This document shows, in pieces, positions 23,801 to 35,701 of a stretch of 64,000 bases of DNA. The position numbers and the translations under genes are program-made. Within the stretch, counting starts at the first letter, position 1; each line of letters starts with the position of its first letter. Origin of the DNA: Otatea glauca (Eukaryota; Streptophyta; Magnoliopsida; Poales; Poaceae); the NCBI GenBank assembly GCA_036346275.1, contig CM070723.1:46516743-46580742 (forward strand), written 5' to 3'. The notes below the pieces were generated by a model that did no database searches, was not told where the DNA came from, and saw only the letters and a program-made list of their open reading frames with translations.

Positions 23801-23973
23801 CTCGTGAGGCATTATTCATGTAAGACAACAGTTATTATTAATTAATGAAGTTTATGCTATATTTCATTTGTGTGTGACTATGATAGCATCTATGTTGAGC
23901 TGTGTGCACTAGCGTGATCCTGGACTAGTGCAGATACACAGAGGGTCCGGATTTGCAAATTCGGGTCCCGACA
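20856..23973 (+). repeat. 5' LTR of the chromovirus
   Basis: A 3,118-bp LTR with a TATA box (GGCTATAAAGCC, about 21513-21525). It is nearly collinear with the 3' LTR. Differences cluster at short sites where one copy has CTG or CAG and the other TCG, CCG or CG. Confidence 0.93.
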
Positions 23974-23977
23974 GAGG

Positions 23978-23990
23978 TGGTATCGAGCCA
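23978..23990 (+). other. Primer-binding site, initiator tRNA-Met type
   Basis: TGGTATCGAGCC starts four bases after the LTR end. It resembles the usual TGGTATCAGAGC site, differing at the CAG. Confidence 0.75.
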
Positions 23991-24183
23991 TACCGACTAT
24001 AGGTCTTGGCCCTAGGTAGTTGGTATCTCTTAGAGTGTCCAAAATTATTTTCTAAAGAAAACGGTAAAATTGACTAATATGAAACTTTTGGCTTATCTCA
24101 TCCTTCTACTCTCATCCTTGCTAAATTACCTTCTTTTCGTTGTTGTTTGAGTGGAGATCTTATTCAAAATTTTGTTTTGAATA

Positions 24184-24920
24184 GATGCCGATCTTCCATC
24201 CTTCGAGTCAAGACAGGTGGCTATGCCATGGAGCCGTGGAGAGTTCTTCAAGTGATTGGAGGCTTTGATCGTCCGCTCTACCGAGGAAGCAAGCGAACGC
24301 CAACGGTGTGCATCGGGGTTCTTACGCAGTCGATCATCTTCGCCGAGAGTGCGACGAGACCACTGCATCGATCCACATCACCGCCCGGAGGTTCACTTAC
24401 GAGGCCGGAGTTCAGAGGTCGCTAGACTTGCTCTACGACGGATCCGCCACGACCACGCCTACGAGCTTCACGACACCGTGTTTCGACTTCACCCGACAGG
24501 CGAAGCGGCGTGGCGTCGACGGATCGTGGAGGGAGAGTGTGCTACTGCAGTACACCTTGCCGAAGTTCATCACCGCCGTGAGGATCACCGAGGGACACTG
24601 CGCGCAGAGCCGGAGACAGCGTGTGAGGCGCCGAGAGTGGCAGAGCGAGAGCTTCAAAGACCCGTGACGCCGCAGCCGAGTCATCGGCGAGTGGAGGAAG
24701 CCTTGCGGTGGCCGAGGAGCTAGCGGACCAGGTCGCCCAGAGCCGGATGAGGTCGCCGAGGAGGAAGAAGAAGACCGGAAGAGCGTGAGTGGGAGCCCGA
24801 GGAGCCAGCAGAGGGTCACTGGATAGGTTCGCACCCATGCCGGCCCACCCACCGGTGTATGCACCGGATCGGCCTCACCAGGTGGTGGATGAGTGAGAGT
24901 TGGTCTTAGAGTTGTGTTGA
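24184..24920 (+). pseudogene. Unassigned ORF region upstream of chromovirus gag
   Basis: Between the primer-binding site and gag an open stretch (longest frame 24308-24667, 119 residues) reads ITARRFTYEAGVQRSLDLLYDG and then an FTTPCFDFTRQAKRR segment, with a neighbouring frame open across the same DNA (24256-24723). The two frames look like one coding region split by a frameshift. I do not recognise the protein. It could be an N-terminal extension of gag or a separate leader ORF. Confidence 0.4.
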
Positions 24921-25119
24921 GACTCGAGTGTTGAGTCGCGTTCTTAAGTTAGCCTTTACCTTTTAGTAGACGTTAAGGTTGCATGTTTAGTTTGGTTCTT
25001 AATTGTTTCTTTGAGTGTGCAAGATGTGTTGCAAAGCCCTTAGGCATTGTAAGCAACCATACCAAGTAATAATAATAAAGATTATTTAAGTTGGGTTTAA
25101 CCTGTTTCCGCCTTAGAAA

Positions 25120-26220
25120 TTCTTGCATCTTATCTATGCTACATCTATCTTTCCTAACCCAAGAAGCAATCAAGCGGATGGTGAACACTCAAGCAACAAT
25201 GGGGCTTCGGAAGTGGTCTGCGCCAGCAACAATCCCAATGAAGGAGCACCACCGCAGCAAGCACCGCCGATGGATATGCGTAACTTGGGAGCTTTTCTCA
25301 CAAGCAAACTCGCTTGATGTAGACTATGATGCAAGAGATGACCAATATGGCTGCGATCAACAACCCCGCCGCCGAACAACAATGGCGGGCCTCGTTCTTA
25401 CTCCAAGTTGTCGGACTTCATGAGAACCCGACCACCAACATTCTCAGGAAATGTCAATCCCTTGGAAGCGGATGATTGGCCGAGAACCATTGAGAGGAAA
25501 TTGTACATCACTCAATGTGAAGGCCATGAGAAGGTTCTTTACGCATCCCATCAGCTAGAGGGAACAGCTGCAGAATGGTGGGAGAACTATTGTGCTGCTC
25601 ATGAAGCACCCATGGAAATCACATGGGAAGAGTTTGCAACGGCCTTCCGCCATTACCATGTAGGAAGGGATGATGGACTGAAAAGGAAGAGTTCAGGCGC
25701 TTAAGCAAGGAAGCCAACCGGTGGCCGATTACTTAAACAAATTCACGCAGTTAGCTCGCTATGCTTCTGAGGACGTAGCGACGGACAAGGCCAGGCAGTC
25801 CCGCTTCATGAAAGGACTAAACTTAGGGCTGCAAGTGGGCCGACATTACACTTTTCCCATTTCCAAGAATTGGTAAACAAGGCTTTGATTCGGAGGATAA
25901 GCGCAAGGAGCTTGGGGAAAATCGCAAACGCTGATGACTAACCCGGTGGACGCCCTAACCACTGCGAATGAGGATGACACCGCGGTTTGCTAGGTTCCAA
26001 CCACAAGTCGTTAACAAGCCAAGAACACCGCACCGCGACCATCGAGACAAGGTTATCGACGCCGCCCAAGGTAACAATGCTCAAGGGGAGTGCAGATCAC
26101 CGCCGTAAGGTGCTACATTGCAATGAGTCGGGCATTATGCTAATAGATGTCCCCGAAAGGAGGAATCACGCCGTCGTTTCAACCTTGAACGACACCTGCT
26201 AAGGCACCGATGACGGAGCG
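25120..26220 (+). pseudogene. Chromovirus gag (frameshifted)
   Basis: The capsid domain (retrotransposon gag family) is clear in the 98-codon frame at 25408-25704. It starts before PTFSGNVNPLEADDW and runs through LEGTAAEWWENY and ITWEEFATAFR. A shifted continuation, VADYLNKFTQLARYASED, lies at about 25720-25780. A CCHC zinc knuckle is recognisable near 26110-26155. Its reading frame is destroyed where TCTGGCC would be expected and TCGGGC is present. The segment before 25408 is rich in Pro/Asn/Gln, as usual for the N-terminal part. Confidence 0.85.
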
Positions 26221-26239
26221 AATCGAGGAGCCGGACAGC

Positions 26240-29200
26240 AGGAGTGACGCCTCAAGCTACTATTCGAGGCGAGTCAACCACATCACCGCCAATGGAGCCT
26301 GTGAAGCATCGACGTCAGATTGGGTAAGTTTTTGTAAACTCGTACCGCAATAAGATTATTTGATTCAGAGCTCAGCATTCCTTTGTCTCTCGAGCTTTTG
26401 CATCCGAAAATGGTTTGAGCATGAAAATCTTAAGTGTGTGATGCTAGTACAAGCCCCGTGATCCGAGTTAAGATCTAACCTTGGGTGTTTGGGGTGAAGT
26501 TAATAATTAATGGGGTAGAGTTCCTAGCTAACTTGATTATTCTAGATGCCCAAGTTTTAGATGTCATATTGGGAATGGACCGTTAACCAAGCATAAGACA
26601 GTTTTGGATTGTGGTCGAAGGGTTGTATCCATTGAGAGCCCTAGAGGAGAAAATGTGGAATTCGAGCGACATCGATTCGTAAGGGTCAATTAATGGTTAA
26701 TAGCATGAGAACCGTCGCCATAGAGGACGTGCGATGAGTCGTGGAATATCCGGACGTATTTCGTAAGATCCGCGGGAATGCCGCTGCATCGTGACATCGA
26801 AGTTCGTCATTGAGTTAGCACCGGAACCGCACTAATAGCAAAAGACCTTATCGGATGCCTACCGATGAGTTAGTAGAGATGAAGAAACAGATCGACGAGT
26901 TATTAGAGAAAGGTTTTATAAGACCAAGTTCGCCGCCACGGGAGCGCCATTTTGTTTGTCGGGAAAAAGGATGGAAGCCTTAGAATGTGTATTGATTACC
27001 GTGCACTTAATGAAGTGACGATTAAGAATAAGTATCCGTTGCCAAGGATTGATGATCCGCTCGACCGCTTGAGAGGAGCCGAGTGTTCTCCAAGATAGAC
27101 CTTCGCCCGGATATCATCAACTAAAGATTCGAGGGAGATGTTCCAAAGACCGCATTCTCTTCAAGATATGGAATTATGAGTTCACGGTCATGTCTTTTGA
27201 TTGACCAATGCGCAAGATATTTCATGAACTTGATGAATAAGATTTTCATGGAATACTTGGACAAGTTTGTTGTTATGTTCATAGATGATATTTTGGTATA
27301 TTCAAGACCCGGCGAGCACGCAAATCATCCGAGGCTAGTGTTGGAAAAGCTGCGTGAGCAACAATTGTATGCTAAGTTCAAGAATGCGACTTTTGGAAGG
27401 AAAAGGTGGAATTTCTCGGCCATGTCATGATCGCAGAAGGAGTTGTGTCGACCCAAGCAAAGTGGAGGCAAGTGTTGCATTGGGAGCAACCAAAGTCCGC
27501 TCACTCAAGTCCAAGTTTTCGGGAATGGCAGGATATTATCGCGGTTCATAGAAGGATTTTCGACGATTGCGAGACCTCTTACTCGATTATTGAAAAGGAA
27601 AAGAAATTTTCATGGACGCCTTGATTGTGATAAGAGTTTTGAGGAATTAAAGAAGCGTTTAACAACACCCAGTGTTGGTTTTGCCTAATGTTCGTAATAC
27701 TTGATATATATCGTGATGCGTCAAGACAGGTCTTGGATGCGATTGATGCAAGAGGGTAAAGTGGTCGATATGCGTCAAGGCGCTTAAGACCGCACGAAGG
27801 AAATTATCCTACGATGACTTGGAATTGGGCCGTGGTGCATGCCTTGAAATTGTGGCGCCATTATCTCATTGGAAATAGATGTGAGATATATACGGACCAT
27901 AAGAGTTTGAAATATATTTTCACTCAATCGATCTCAATATGAGGCAAAGGAGATGGTTGGAATTAATCAAGGATTATAACATGGGAATTCATTACCATCC
28001 GAAAAGCAAATGTGGTAGCCGATGCCTTAAGTCGCAAGAGCTACGTGGCGAATATGATGGTGCGGGAAGGACAATGAATCGTGGCAGAATTGCAAAATTT
28101 AAAATTGGAAGTAGTTTTAGAAGGATTCCTAGCTGCTTTGGAAGTGAAGCCAATGCTCAAGATCAAATTCGGGAAGGACAAAAGAGGATGAGAAAGTCAA
28201 CCGAATCAAGGCTAAAAAGGATGAAGGATTAGCAAAGGACTTTACCGTGGACGACCAAGGTACCATGTGGTTCAAGGGTCGATTTGTGTGCCAAATAGAC
28301 TAGAACTTAAGCAGATTGATTTTGGAAGAGGCTCATGATTCCAAGTATTCAATTCATCCAGAAGCGCTAAGATGTACCAGACTTAAAGGAGAGGTTTTGG
28401 TGGCGAATATGAAGCGTGAAGTCGCCGAGCACGTTGCCTTGTGCGATGTATGCCGAGAGTTAAGGCAATACATCGAGACCAAAGAGGTTTGCTACAACCG
28501 CTAAAAGTCCTGAATGGAAGTGGGAAGAAATCGGTATGGATTTCATCACCGGATTGCCAAGAACTCAAAATGGGTATGATTCTATATGGGTCATTGTGGA
28601 TCGATTGACCAAAGTTGCTCACTTCATTCTGTCAAGACAACTTACTTAGAGACCGGTTAGCGTAACTATACATTGCCGTAATCGTGTGTTTGCATGGTGT
28701 ACCAAAGAAAATAGTGTCGATGCAGGTACTCGCTCACCTCGAGATTTTGGGATAAATTGCATGAAGCCATGGGAACGCGCTTGAACTTTAGCACAAAGAT
28801 ATCATCCTCGCATCGATGGTCGCATGAAAGAGTAAATCGATTTTGGAAGATATGTTAAGAGCTTGTGCTTTAGCCTACACTACATCATGGGATAAATGTT
28901 TGCCATATGCAGAGTTCGCTTATAACAACAATACCGAGCTAGTTTGCGATGTCGCCATTTGAAGCTTTATATGGTCGTGCTCGTCGTACTCGCTAAATTG
29001 GAATGAGACAGAGAGCGTATGATATTTGGCCCGATATTCTCAAGGAAGTCAAGAGCAAGTTGCTATGATAAGAGAGAGGTTGAAAATCGCGCATCAAGGC
29101 AAAAGAGTTACGCCGATAATCGACGCCGTGATCTAAGTTTCGAGCCCGATGATTTCGTGTATCTTAGGTTACCCTCCGAAAGGAGTTAAAAGGTTCCACG

Positions 29201-29560
29201 CTAAAGGAAAGCTCGCCCCAAGATATGTTGGACCGCTCAAAATTTTGAGCCGTCGAGGAGGTTGCTTATCGCTTGGAATTGCCGCGATTCTTGGGCAAAG
29301 CATGATGTGTTCCATGTGTCACAACTCAAGAAGTGTCTTGGTGCCAGCAGAAGCAGACACCTATGGAAGAGATTGAGTTGCGAATGATTTGACCTACAAA
29401 GAACATCCAATGAAAATTTTGATGTCATGGACCGCAGAACCGTGAACAAGTCGATTGCTTTTGCAGAGTTCAGTGGAGCAACCATTCTGAGAATGAGGCA
29501 ACCTGGGAGCGTGAAGGGGACCTGAAGATGGAATTTCCAAACCTATTCCCTAGTCAGCCT
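26240..29560 (+). pseudogene. Chromovirus pol: protease, RT, RNase H, integrase, chromodomain (broken)
   Basis: Protease-like DVILGMD is at about 26560-26580. RT starts near 26860 (KKQIDELLEKGFIRPSS) and reaches the catalytic FIDDILVYS at about 27280-27305. RNase H follows (DCDKSFEELKKRL about 27625; YTDHKSLKYIF about 27890; RQRRWLELIKDYNMGIHYHP about 27943-28000). The integrase zinc region lies near 28320-28470 and its core WEEIGMDFITGLPRTQNGYD at 28520-28580. The end has a chromodomain-like VQWSNHSE...WE segment near 29470-29515. More than ten frame changes separate these blocks. Many lie where CTG or CAG codons are expected. Confidence 0.88.
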
Positions 29561-29585
29561 TGAATCTCGGGGTCGAGATTCTGTT

Positions 29586-29598
29586 AAGGGGGGAGGTT
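29586..29598 (+). other. Polypurine tract of the chromovirus
   Basis: An AAGGGGGGAGG run ends next to the 3' LTR start at 29599. Confidence 0.75.
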
Positions 29599-32500
29599 TG
29601 TAACATCCCAAAATTTGGCTTATAATTTCGCTCACGTGCATTTTTGTGATTTTCTGAATTTATTGGATTTTTCCATAAATTATCTAAATTTATTTTAATT
29701 AAGTATATTGAACCGTTGGTGAAAACTAAATATATATAGATAAAGTTAATATAAAGTTTTACCAAAAATATTTTATTTGAGCTCAGAATGTCTCAAAGTA
29801 TTTATGAGAATTTTCCTGGATTTTTCCTGATATTTTAATTGCCTTAAATGAATTAATCTAATTTCGGGAATTATTTTAAATCAAAAAGCTTTTGAAAATC
29901 GAGTGAACAGTACTGGGCCAAGCCCAAGACCGCGTGCGGCGTGCCCATTGTTGCGCGCCCGTCACCGCTTCGCCGCCGCGCGTGTGACCGTTGGATGAAG
30001 ATCGATGGTCGCCTCCTTTCGCGAAACCCTAGTGCCGCGAGCCGCTGGATCAAGATCAAGTGGTCGGACGCTTCGCGTTGTTTTGGTAAGTTTAGATCTC
30101 GTCTGTTGGATTTGGAAAGAGCGGATCGGATCGTATCGCCGGATCTAATCTTGGCCGCTCATCTTGGATCGGACGGTCTCGGCCGTCGTCTCCGATTCGG
30201 TTTCGAATCCGCCGCTGCTTGCCGCCGCCGCGTGATTTAGGGTTTCCTTCCCCGGCGCATGCCGAGGCTATAAAGCCGCAGCCCGCACCGATGTTCCTCG
30301 CTCCTTGCGCACCGAAGAGCTCTAGCCTCTTCGCTTTGTTTACGCCATCATCGCCAGAGCTCGCCGTAGTTCTTTGCAGTGCCGCCGCGAAGTTTTGCGC
30401 CATTCCGTCGCCGTCGAGCATCCTCCCGCCAATCGGTTCTAGATCCGAAGTTCCTCGCGCCGTGTCGCGTCGAGTCGCCTTCTTCTTCGCCGAGTCGCGT
30501 CGAAACGCCGTTCGGGTGGTCGTCTTCCTCCGCTCCGTGCAAGCCCGCCTCCGTGTCTTGAGCTTCGCGCATCCGTTGGATCTTCGCCAACCGTCCAGAT
30601 CAAGCCACGCCGCTTCTTCATCGATGTTTCGCTCGGGTAAATTTCTAACCATTAGATCCGAATAGACGATCGGATTGAGCCACGTAGGGGTAGATCGGTG
30701 GCCGCCGATCGTCGCGCAGATGCGCGCCGCGTGTCGAGCATCGCACGGCGGCGTCGCGCAATAATCTTGCGCGCCGCGTGTCGGGCGCGTGGTGCGAGGC
30801 GCCGTGGGCGCGCCCACGGTGGACCGAGGCGGTTCCGTGGACCGGTCCATGGACCAGCGACGGTCGATGCTCGATTGGTTCGAGTCGGGGCTGACGCCGG
30901 CGTTGCGCAATAAAGATCTTTTCCAATAGAAAATAATTTAGAAAAATCGAAATTCTATTTTCTGTATTTTGATTTATTCAAACTTCAAAAGGCTATATCT
31001 TTTGCATTTTAACTCGGATTTGAGTGATTCAAATTTCTAAAAATTGTAAAATCAATATCTATTTATTGGTGAATTTTATTTTATTTTTGGAGTTTGTTTG
31101 CTCTCTGGTTTGGTGTTTATTTGCTATTTTGGCATCGTTTAGCGTAGACGTTGAACCGCTTTCGGTGATCCGGAGGAAGACTCGTCGCTCCAAGACCCAA
31201 ACTCAGATCAAGACCAGCACCTACTCCAAGGCAAGTTGTGCTTTGATCATGTTGCACCTAATTTTCACCAAATCGCTATTTTGTCTTTTAAACTTTATGC
31301 ACGATAGTTTGTGTGTATAAATGATTTCAATTAATCTGGGAATTAGATAATATGCCTATTTGAATTAAACCATACCTTATCAATTATATGCCATGATCTA
31401 TTTGTCACCCTAGGATGTGGAATTATAGTTGATAATCAACATGGGCTAGTTAGATCGTCATAGATTGCTTAGCCATGCCACGTCATCACATGTGTCCGAA
31501 TGTCGATACTTAATCTTGACTAATGGAATATGGAACAATGTTTATGAATTGGTGTGTCATGTGTTGTCACACAATGATATCAAGTTGTCGTGGCGAGGAG
31601 GTCACACATCGGGATTGAAATGTTGATGGCATGTGGTGCTTGGTAATCAACCGGGTGGTAATGATTTTAGATTGAGGCAAGTGGCAAGGCAAGTGTGCCA
31701 AGGTGGGCCAGTTTGGCGGGGTATGTGGAAGTCTTGCCTTAATCACTTTAAGGACTTAACCTTGCAAGCCTTTGACTGAGTCTCTCTTGCAACCACATGT
31801 CCGGAATGGGACAACCTAGTGAATAATTTGTGAAACCTAGATTTGATCATCGTCGTGGTGAATAGTGAGTCCCGGTTACGATTTAACTCACATGGCGCAA
31901 GAGGGGGCCTGCTGTGGTGGTTTAACCCTCAAATGTTGAAACCTTAGCGAGCAGTACTGGGTCTAGGTGTAGCATTGTAAAGGCTTTGTTATGATCACTC
32001 GCCTTGGTGGTGTTTGGTTGTATCGTGTGGGTAAAGTGCATAACCTCTGCAGAGTGTACAATCTATTCGAATAGCCGTGCTCACGGTATTGGGCAATGCT
32101 CGGGAATTACAGTTAAGGGTTAGACTTTTGTTAAACAAAAACCTATTGGGATGGCAAGGTGCCATGGAAAGTGGAAAATAATTTAGGATTGAGAAACTTG
32201 GTTACTTTAGAAATGCTGAATTTATTAATTACTGTATTTGTTTTACTGCTTTCCAATCTATTTACTATATTCTTGTTAAATGCTGTTTTACTGCAAAATA
32301 ACCATATTAGCCATTCCTTTGGATTAAGCCAAGTATATAGAATATTAGACTTGCATTGTTGTGCACAACTTGTTGAGTGCTTTATGTACTCACCCCAACA
32401 ACAACAACTTCAGAAGAAGAGGAATCTATACCATTCATGGAGGAGGATTACTTGGATGCGAATGCTTAGGGTCCGAGCCTCGTCAGTTGCCTGTGGCGAA

Positions 32501-32733
32501 CTGGAGCGCCACTGCGTTTATTCTATTTCCGCTGCTTCTCATTGATACTCTTTTTAAGCCCTGTGAGGCATTATTCATGTAAGACAACAGTTATTATTAA
32601 TTAATGAAGTTTATGCTATATTTCGCTGTGTGTGACTATGATAGCATCTATGTTGAGCCTGTGTGCACTAGCGTGATCCTGGACTAGTGCGGTATACACA
32701 GAGGGTCCGGATTTGCAAATTCGGGTCCCGACA
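29599..32733 (+). repeat. 3' LTR of the chromovirus
   Basis: A 3,135-bp LTR matching the 5' copy end to end, followed by target duplication TGAAC. Confidence 0.93.
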
Positions 32734-32738
32734 TGAAC

Positions 32739-32995
32739 TCTTCCCTTAACTATGTGAACTGTAACCCTAACCATCACCGCCAGTGACCGCCGTCGTCTGA
32801 GAAGCTGCAGTGAAGCGGACGGAGAAAAAAAAGCATGCACTGGTGGAAGAAAGAGGGGAAAAAGGAGGGAAAGAGTGCAAGGAGGGTCGCTTGTTTCTGC
32901 TAATGAGTGAGTAGATACACACAAGGATTCTCCATTTAATTAAGTCCACGAAATTGGGGCTGTGCTATCCCATATTGAATGATCAGTCATTTATG
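32739..32995. other. Host DNA right of the chromovirus
   Basis: This continues the GC-rich locus interrupted at 20850, then becomes purine-rich. No gene is recognised. Confidence 0.4.
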
Positions 32996-33225
32996 TAACA
33001 CCGTGGCCTAAAATCCATTCAATGCGTACTCACAGTGGGGTAAGCCTAGCATGTATGACACCTCGCTCACACTTTCGTCCTTGCTTCGTGTAAAATGGTT
33101 AACCAGAAGTTCTATATTTGGACACCAGGCATTATATACTACTACAGCTTATTTTAGGTAAATAATGTGGAACTAATCACACCATTACTCCACATGAGTC
33201 GCATGGGAACTAATCTAATGGGCAG
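32996..33225. repeat. Dispersed repeat beginning TGTAACAC, copy 1
   Basis: Shares with 33441-33670 the start TGTAACAC, the phrase ACACTTTCGTCCTTGCTTC, a GGCATTATAT segment and a 'TGTGGAACTAATC' segment, in the same orientation. Confidence 0.7.
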
Positions 33226-33440
33226 CGGCATTACACTCACCCCCTTAAGAGTTGACGTCTTGGGTAGTACATCGCATATATGGCAGATACCTAGAACCAC
33301 CCATCGGTACACATTTGTATATCCAGTGCCGGCACATATATCATTGCTGTGTGTCCACTCTAGGTCCACATGCACTATACGCCGCAACACCTTTGTCTTG
33401 TACGCACCTGTGCAGCGAAGGTTGACGATGTGATACCATA
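33226..33440. other. Spacer between the two TGTAACAC repeats
   Basis: Holds no recognised gene. Short frames only. Confidence 0.3.
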
Positions 33441-33670
33441 TGTAACACTCTAGCCCAAAACCTGCTCAAAACCCAGCCACTGTGGAGCGAGGTCATGCAA
33501 GCATAGCGTCCCACTTACACTTTCGTCCTTGCTTCCTGTAAAACAAGTAACTCGGACCTGCTAAATTTAGACACGGTAGGCATTATATGCCACTATAACT
33601 TAGTTTAAAAAAACAATGTGGGACTAATCCCACAACCACTTCGCATGAGCTGCATAGACCATCAAACTAA
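33441..33670. repeat. Dispersed repeat beginning TGTAACAC, copy 2
   Basis: Second diverged copy, offset by about 445 bp from the first. It may be a short solo LTR or TRIM-like unit; ends and target duplications are not clear. Confidence 0.65.
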
Positions 33671-33836
33671 CGAACCGAAATATTGCAATTTAATACAACG
33701 GTAAAGCCCTAATTAGACAACCTAATCAGTAAGAAACCTCGAATTTTAAAATTCAAAATTAGAATACCAATTTCATAGGAACACATCACATCCTGGACAA
33801 GGACATCTTAGCGAGAATGGATTATGTACAGCCAAC

Positions 33837-34648
33837 CAAGGTTTACATTACCGATCTGATGTTGGAAATCGCCCACGCGTCGGTAGCGATTTTCATTGAA
33901 AATCGGTAGAAATTGAATGAAATTTAAAGTCAAACTTTTGAACTTGGTGATCAAACAGCAGTGAAATAATTCGAAAGCCGATCGGTTTTTACAGATTTTT
34001 GACAAGTTTACATCGAAAATCGACACACTCAGCGGAAATTAGAAAAAAATCATGGAAAATTGAGAAAAAATGCAGATAATGCTGGAAAATTTATAAAAAC
34101 CCAGTAAAGACCTAGAAAATAAAAAACAATGTTAGAAATGTATAGAAAAATATGGAAAAAATACAAAAAAAATCTGGCATGACCTTCCCTATATTTTAAG
34201 ATAACGTCAAGTTGTAAAGTACACATGTTGTGATAATAACACAACTATAGAAAAATATGAAAAAATTTCAGCATGACCATTGTTATTTTAGATAATCTCA
34301 AGTTATAAAGTAGGAATTTAGCAATAGTATCTCAACAAATAACCTACATGAACACTATCTTAGTAAAAAAAATCGAGTTGCAATGAAATGATACATACTA
34401 ATTTTCTATTATCTATATTCGGTTTTACTCAAAAATGTATCAAAAATTTTGTTTTTCAAAAAAATTTCATGGCAGACGTCAAAAAGATATTAATACTAAT
34501 TTTAGGGAACTTTAGGATAAATTTTTCAAAGTTTCCAATTTTTTGAATTTAAATTTAAATTAGACCGGTTCCGTTTCTCGAGCCAGACCAGTATGGTCAA
34601 AAATCGCAAAAATTCACCGATTTTTACTATACGGTAATGTGGGGCCAC
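33837..34648. mobile_element. Short non-autonomous hAT derivative
   Basis: The left terminus CAAGGTTTACATTACCG is mirrored by a degenerate right end containing CGGTAATGT (34632-34640). About 600 bp of the interior (33860-34460) aligns with 38560-39270, the terminal region of the transposase-bearing hAT copy. So this is an internally deleted relative of about 0.8 kb. I could not find a convincing target duplication, and the right boundary is approximate. Confidence 0.65.
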
Positions 34649-35693
34649 CGGTTGATGGATGAGATTTCATTTCATTTCCTCTTCTATTTGTTTTTGAGAT
34701 TAATATGGTAATGTCTACCTTTGTTTTTCCTCTTACAATGTACGGGCTCCTAAGAAGCCTTCAATTAGTGTGAAATATGCCAGGATATAGCAAAATATGG
34801 GGTAATAAACTATACTTCTATAGTAATACATTATGCAGTAATCTCAGTGGCACAACATTGCAAAGATTAAGAACATAACTCATGCATCCTGGTGTGTACA
34901 TCCTGCAATAAGCCATGCATGCAATCATCTCAGTGACACAAGGCTGCAGAGTTGTGTTAGGATATGCATGCATGCAAGCCTTATTTTGGCTAATTCGTAC
35001 TGTATGTACACGCCACTTCTTTTCTTATGGATGTCTCCGAAAGAGACTCACGCCACTTTTTTTACTTGATTAGAATCCGGACATGGGTATGATATTGGTA
35101 TGGTTTCAATTGAACTATTTCAATCTGTGGACATCGAGTAGATAAATCTAAGCTGACGGTGAAAAATATTAAGGACATTGGATGACAAAGATTTTATTGT
35201 TTTCTCTTATTAATGTGAAAATTTCTAGCCATTTAATTTTTTATAATTAATGTGGTAATTTCTAGCATTTACCTCTTAGGATCTCAACATAGGGCCCTCA
35301 GGAGGAGCCTCTGATTAGCAAAGATAAAGATTGCTAAGCACCTGTATTGTACATGCTTAGAATGTATATGTATGGGCAAACCTCAAGCAAGCTATTATAG
35401 GATTTGTAGCCTCAAAATCACGGACAAATGTGAAAAATAAAAAAACCATACATTTTCTTTCAAGCAAAAAAAATCAAATTATTCTGGATAATGTTGTTTA
35501 GAACGAGCGACGAGGTTACTCAACAGTGACTTCGATGTGAAACATGGGCAACGATCCGTGATTTGTCGACATCGTGCAGTAACAGACAATATTTCCATTT
35601 ATGTACGAGGCTCCATATCAAAGTAGGCCACCTATTTAGATGTGATTTGCTGCGTTCTTGCCCATGCTCGGCGTAACTTAGGGGCGGTTTGAT
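34649..35693. other. AT-rich intergenic stretch
   Basis: No gene, RNA gene or bounded repeat recognised. ORFs are short and scattered. Confidence 0.3.
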
Positions 35694-35701
35694 ATCTGAC
35701 A

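Larger units (their letters stand above)
20856..32733 (+). mobile_element. Ty3/Gypsy chromovirus, Tekay/Del-like, full length
   Basis: An 11,878-bp element with LTRs of about 3.12 and 3.14 kb (TGTAACATCCC...GGTCCCGACA) and a perfect 5-bp target duplication TGAAC (20851-20855 and 32734-32738). A primer-binding site follows the 5' LTR and a polypurine tract precedes the 3' LTR. The domain order gag, protease, RT, RNase H, integrase, chromodomain-like end places it in the chromoviruses. Long LTRs and motif wording point to the Tekay lineage. All frames are broken as assembled. Confidence 0.93.

Noticed and set aside
33837..34648. Possible 8-bp target duplication around the short hAT derivative
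   Set aside because: Flanks (CAGCCAAC on the left, CCACCGGT-like on the right) do not match convincingly, so none is claimed.
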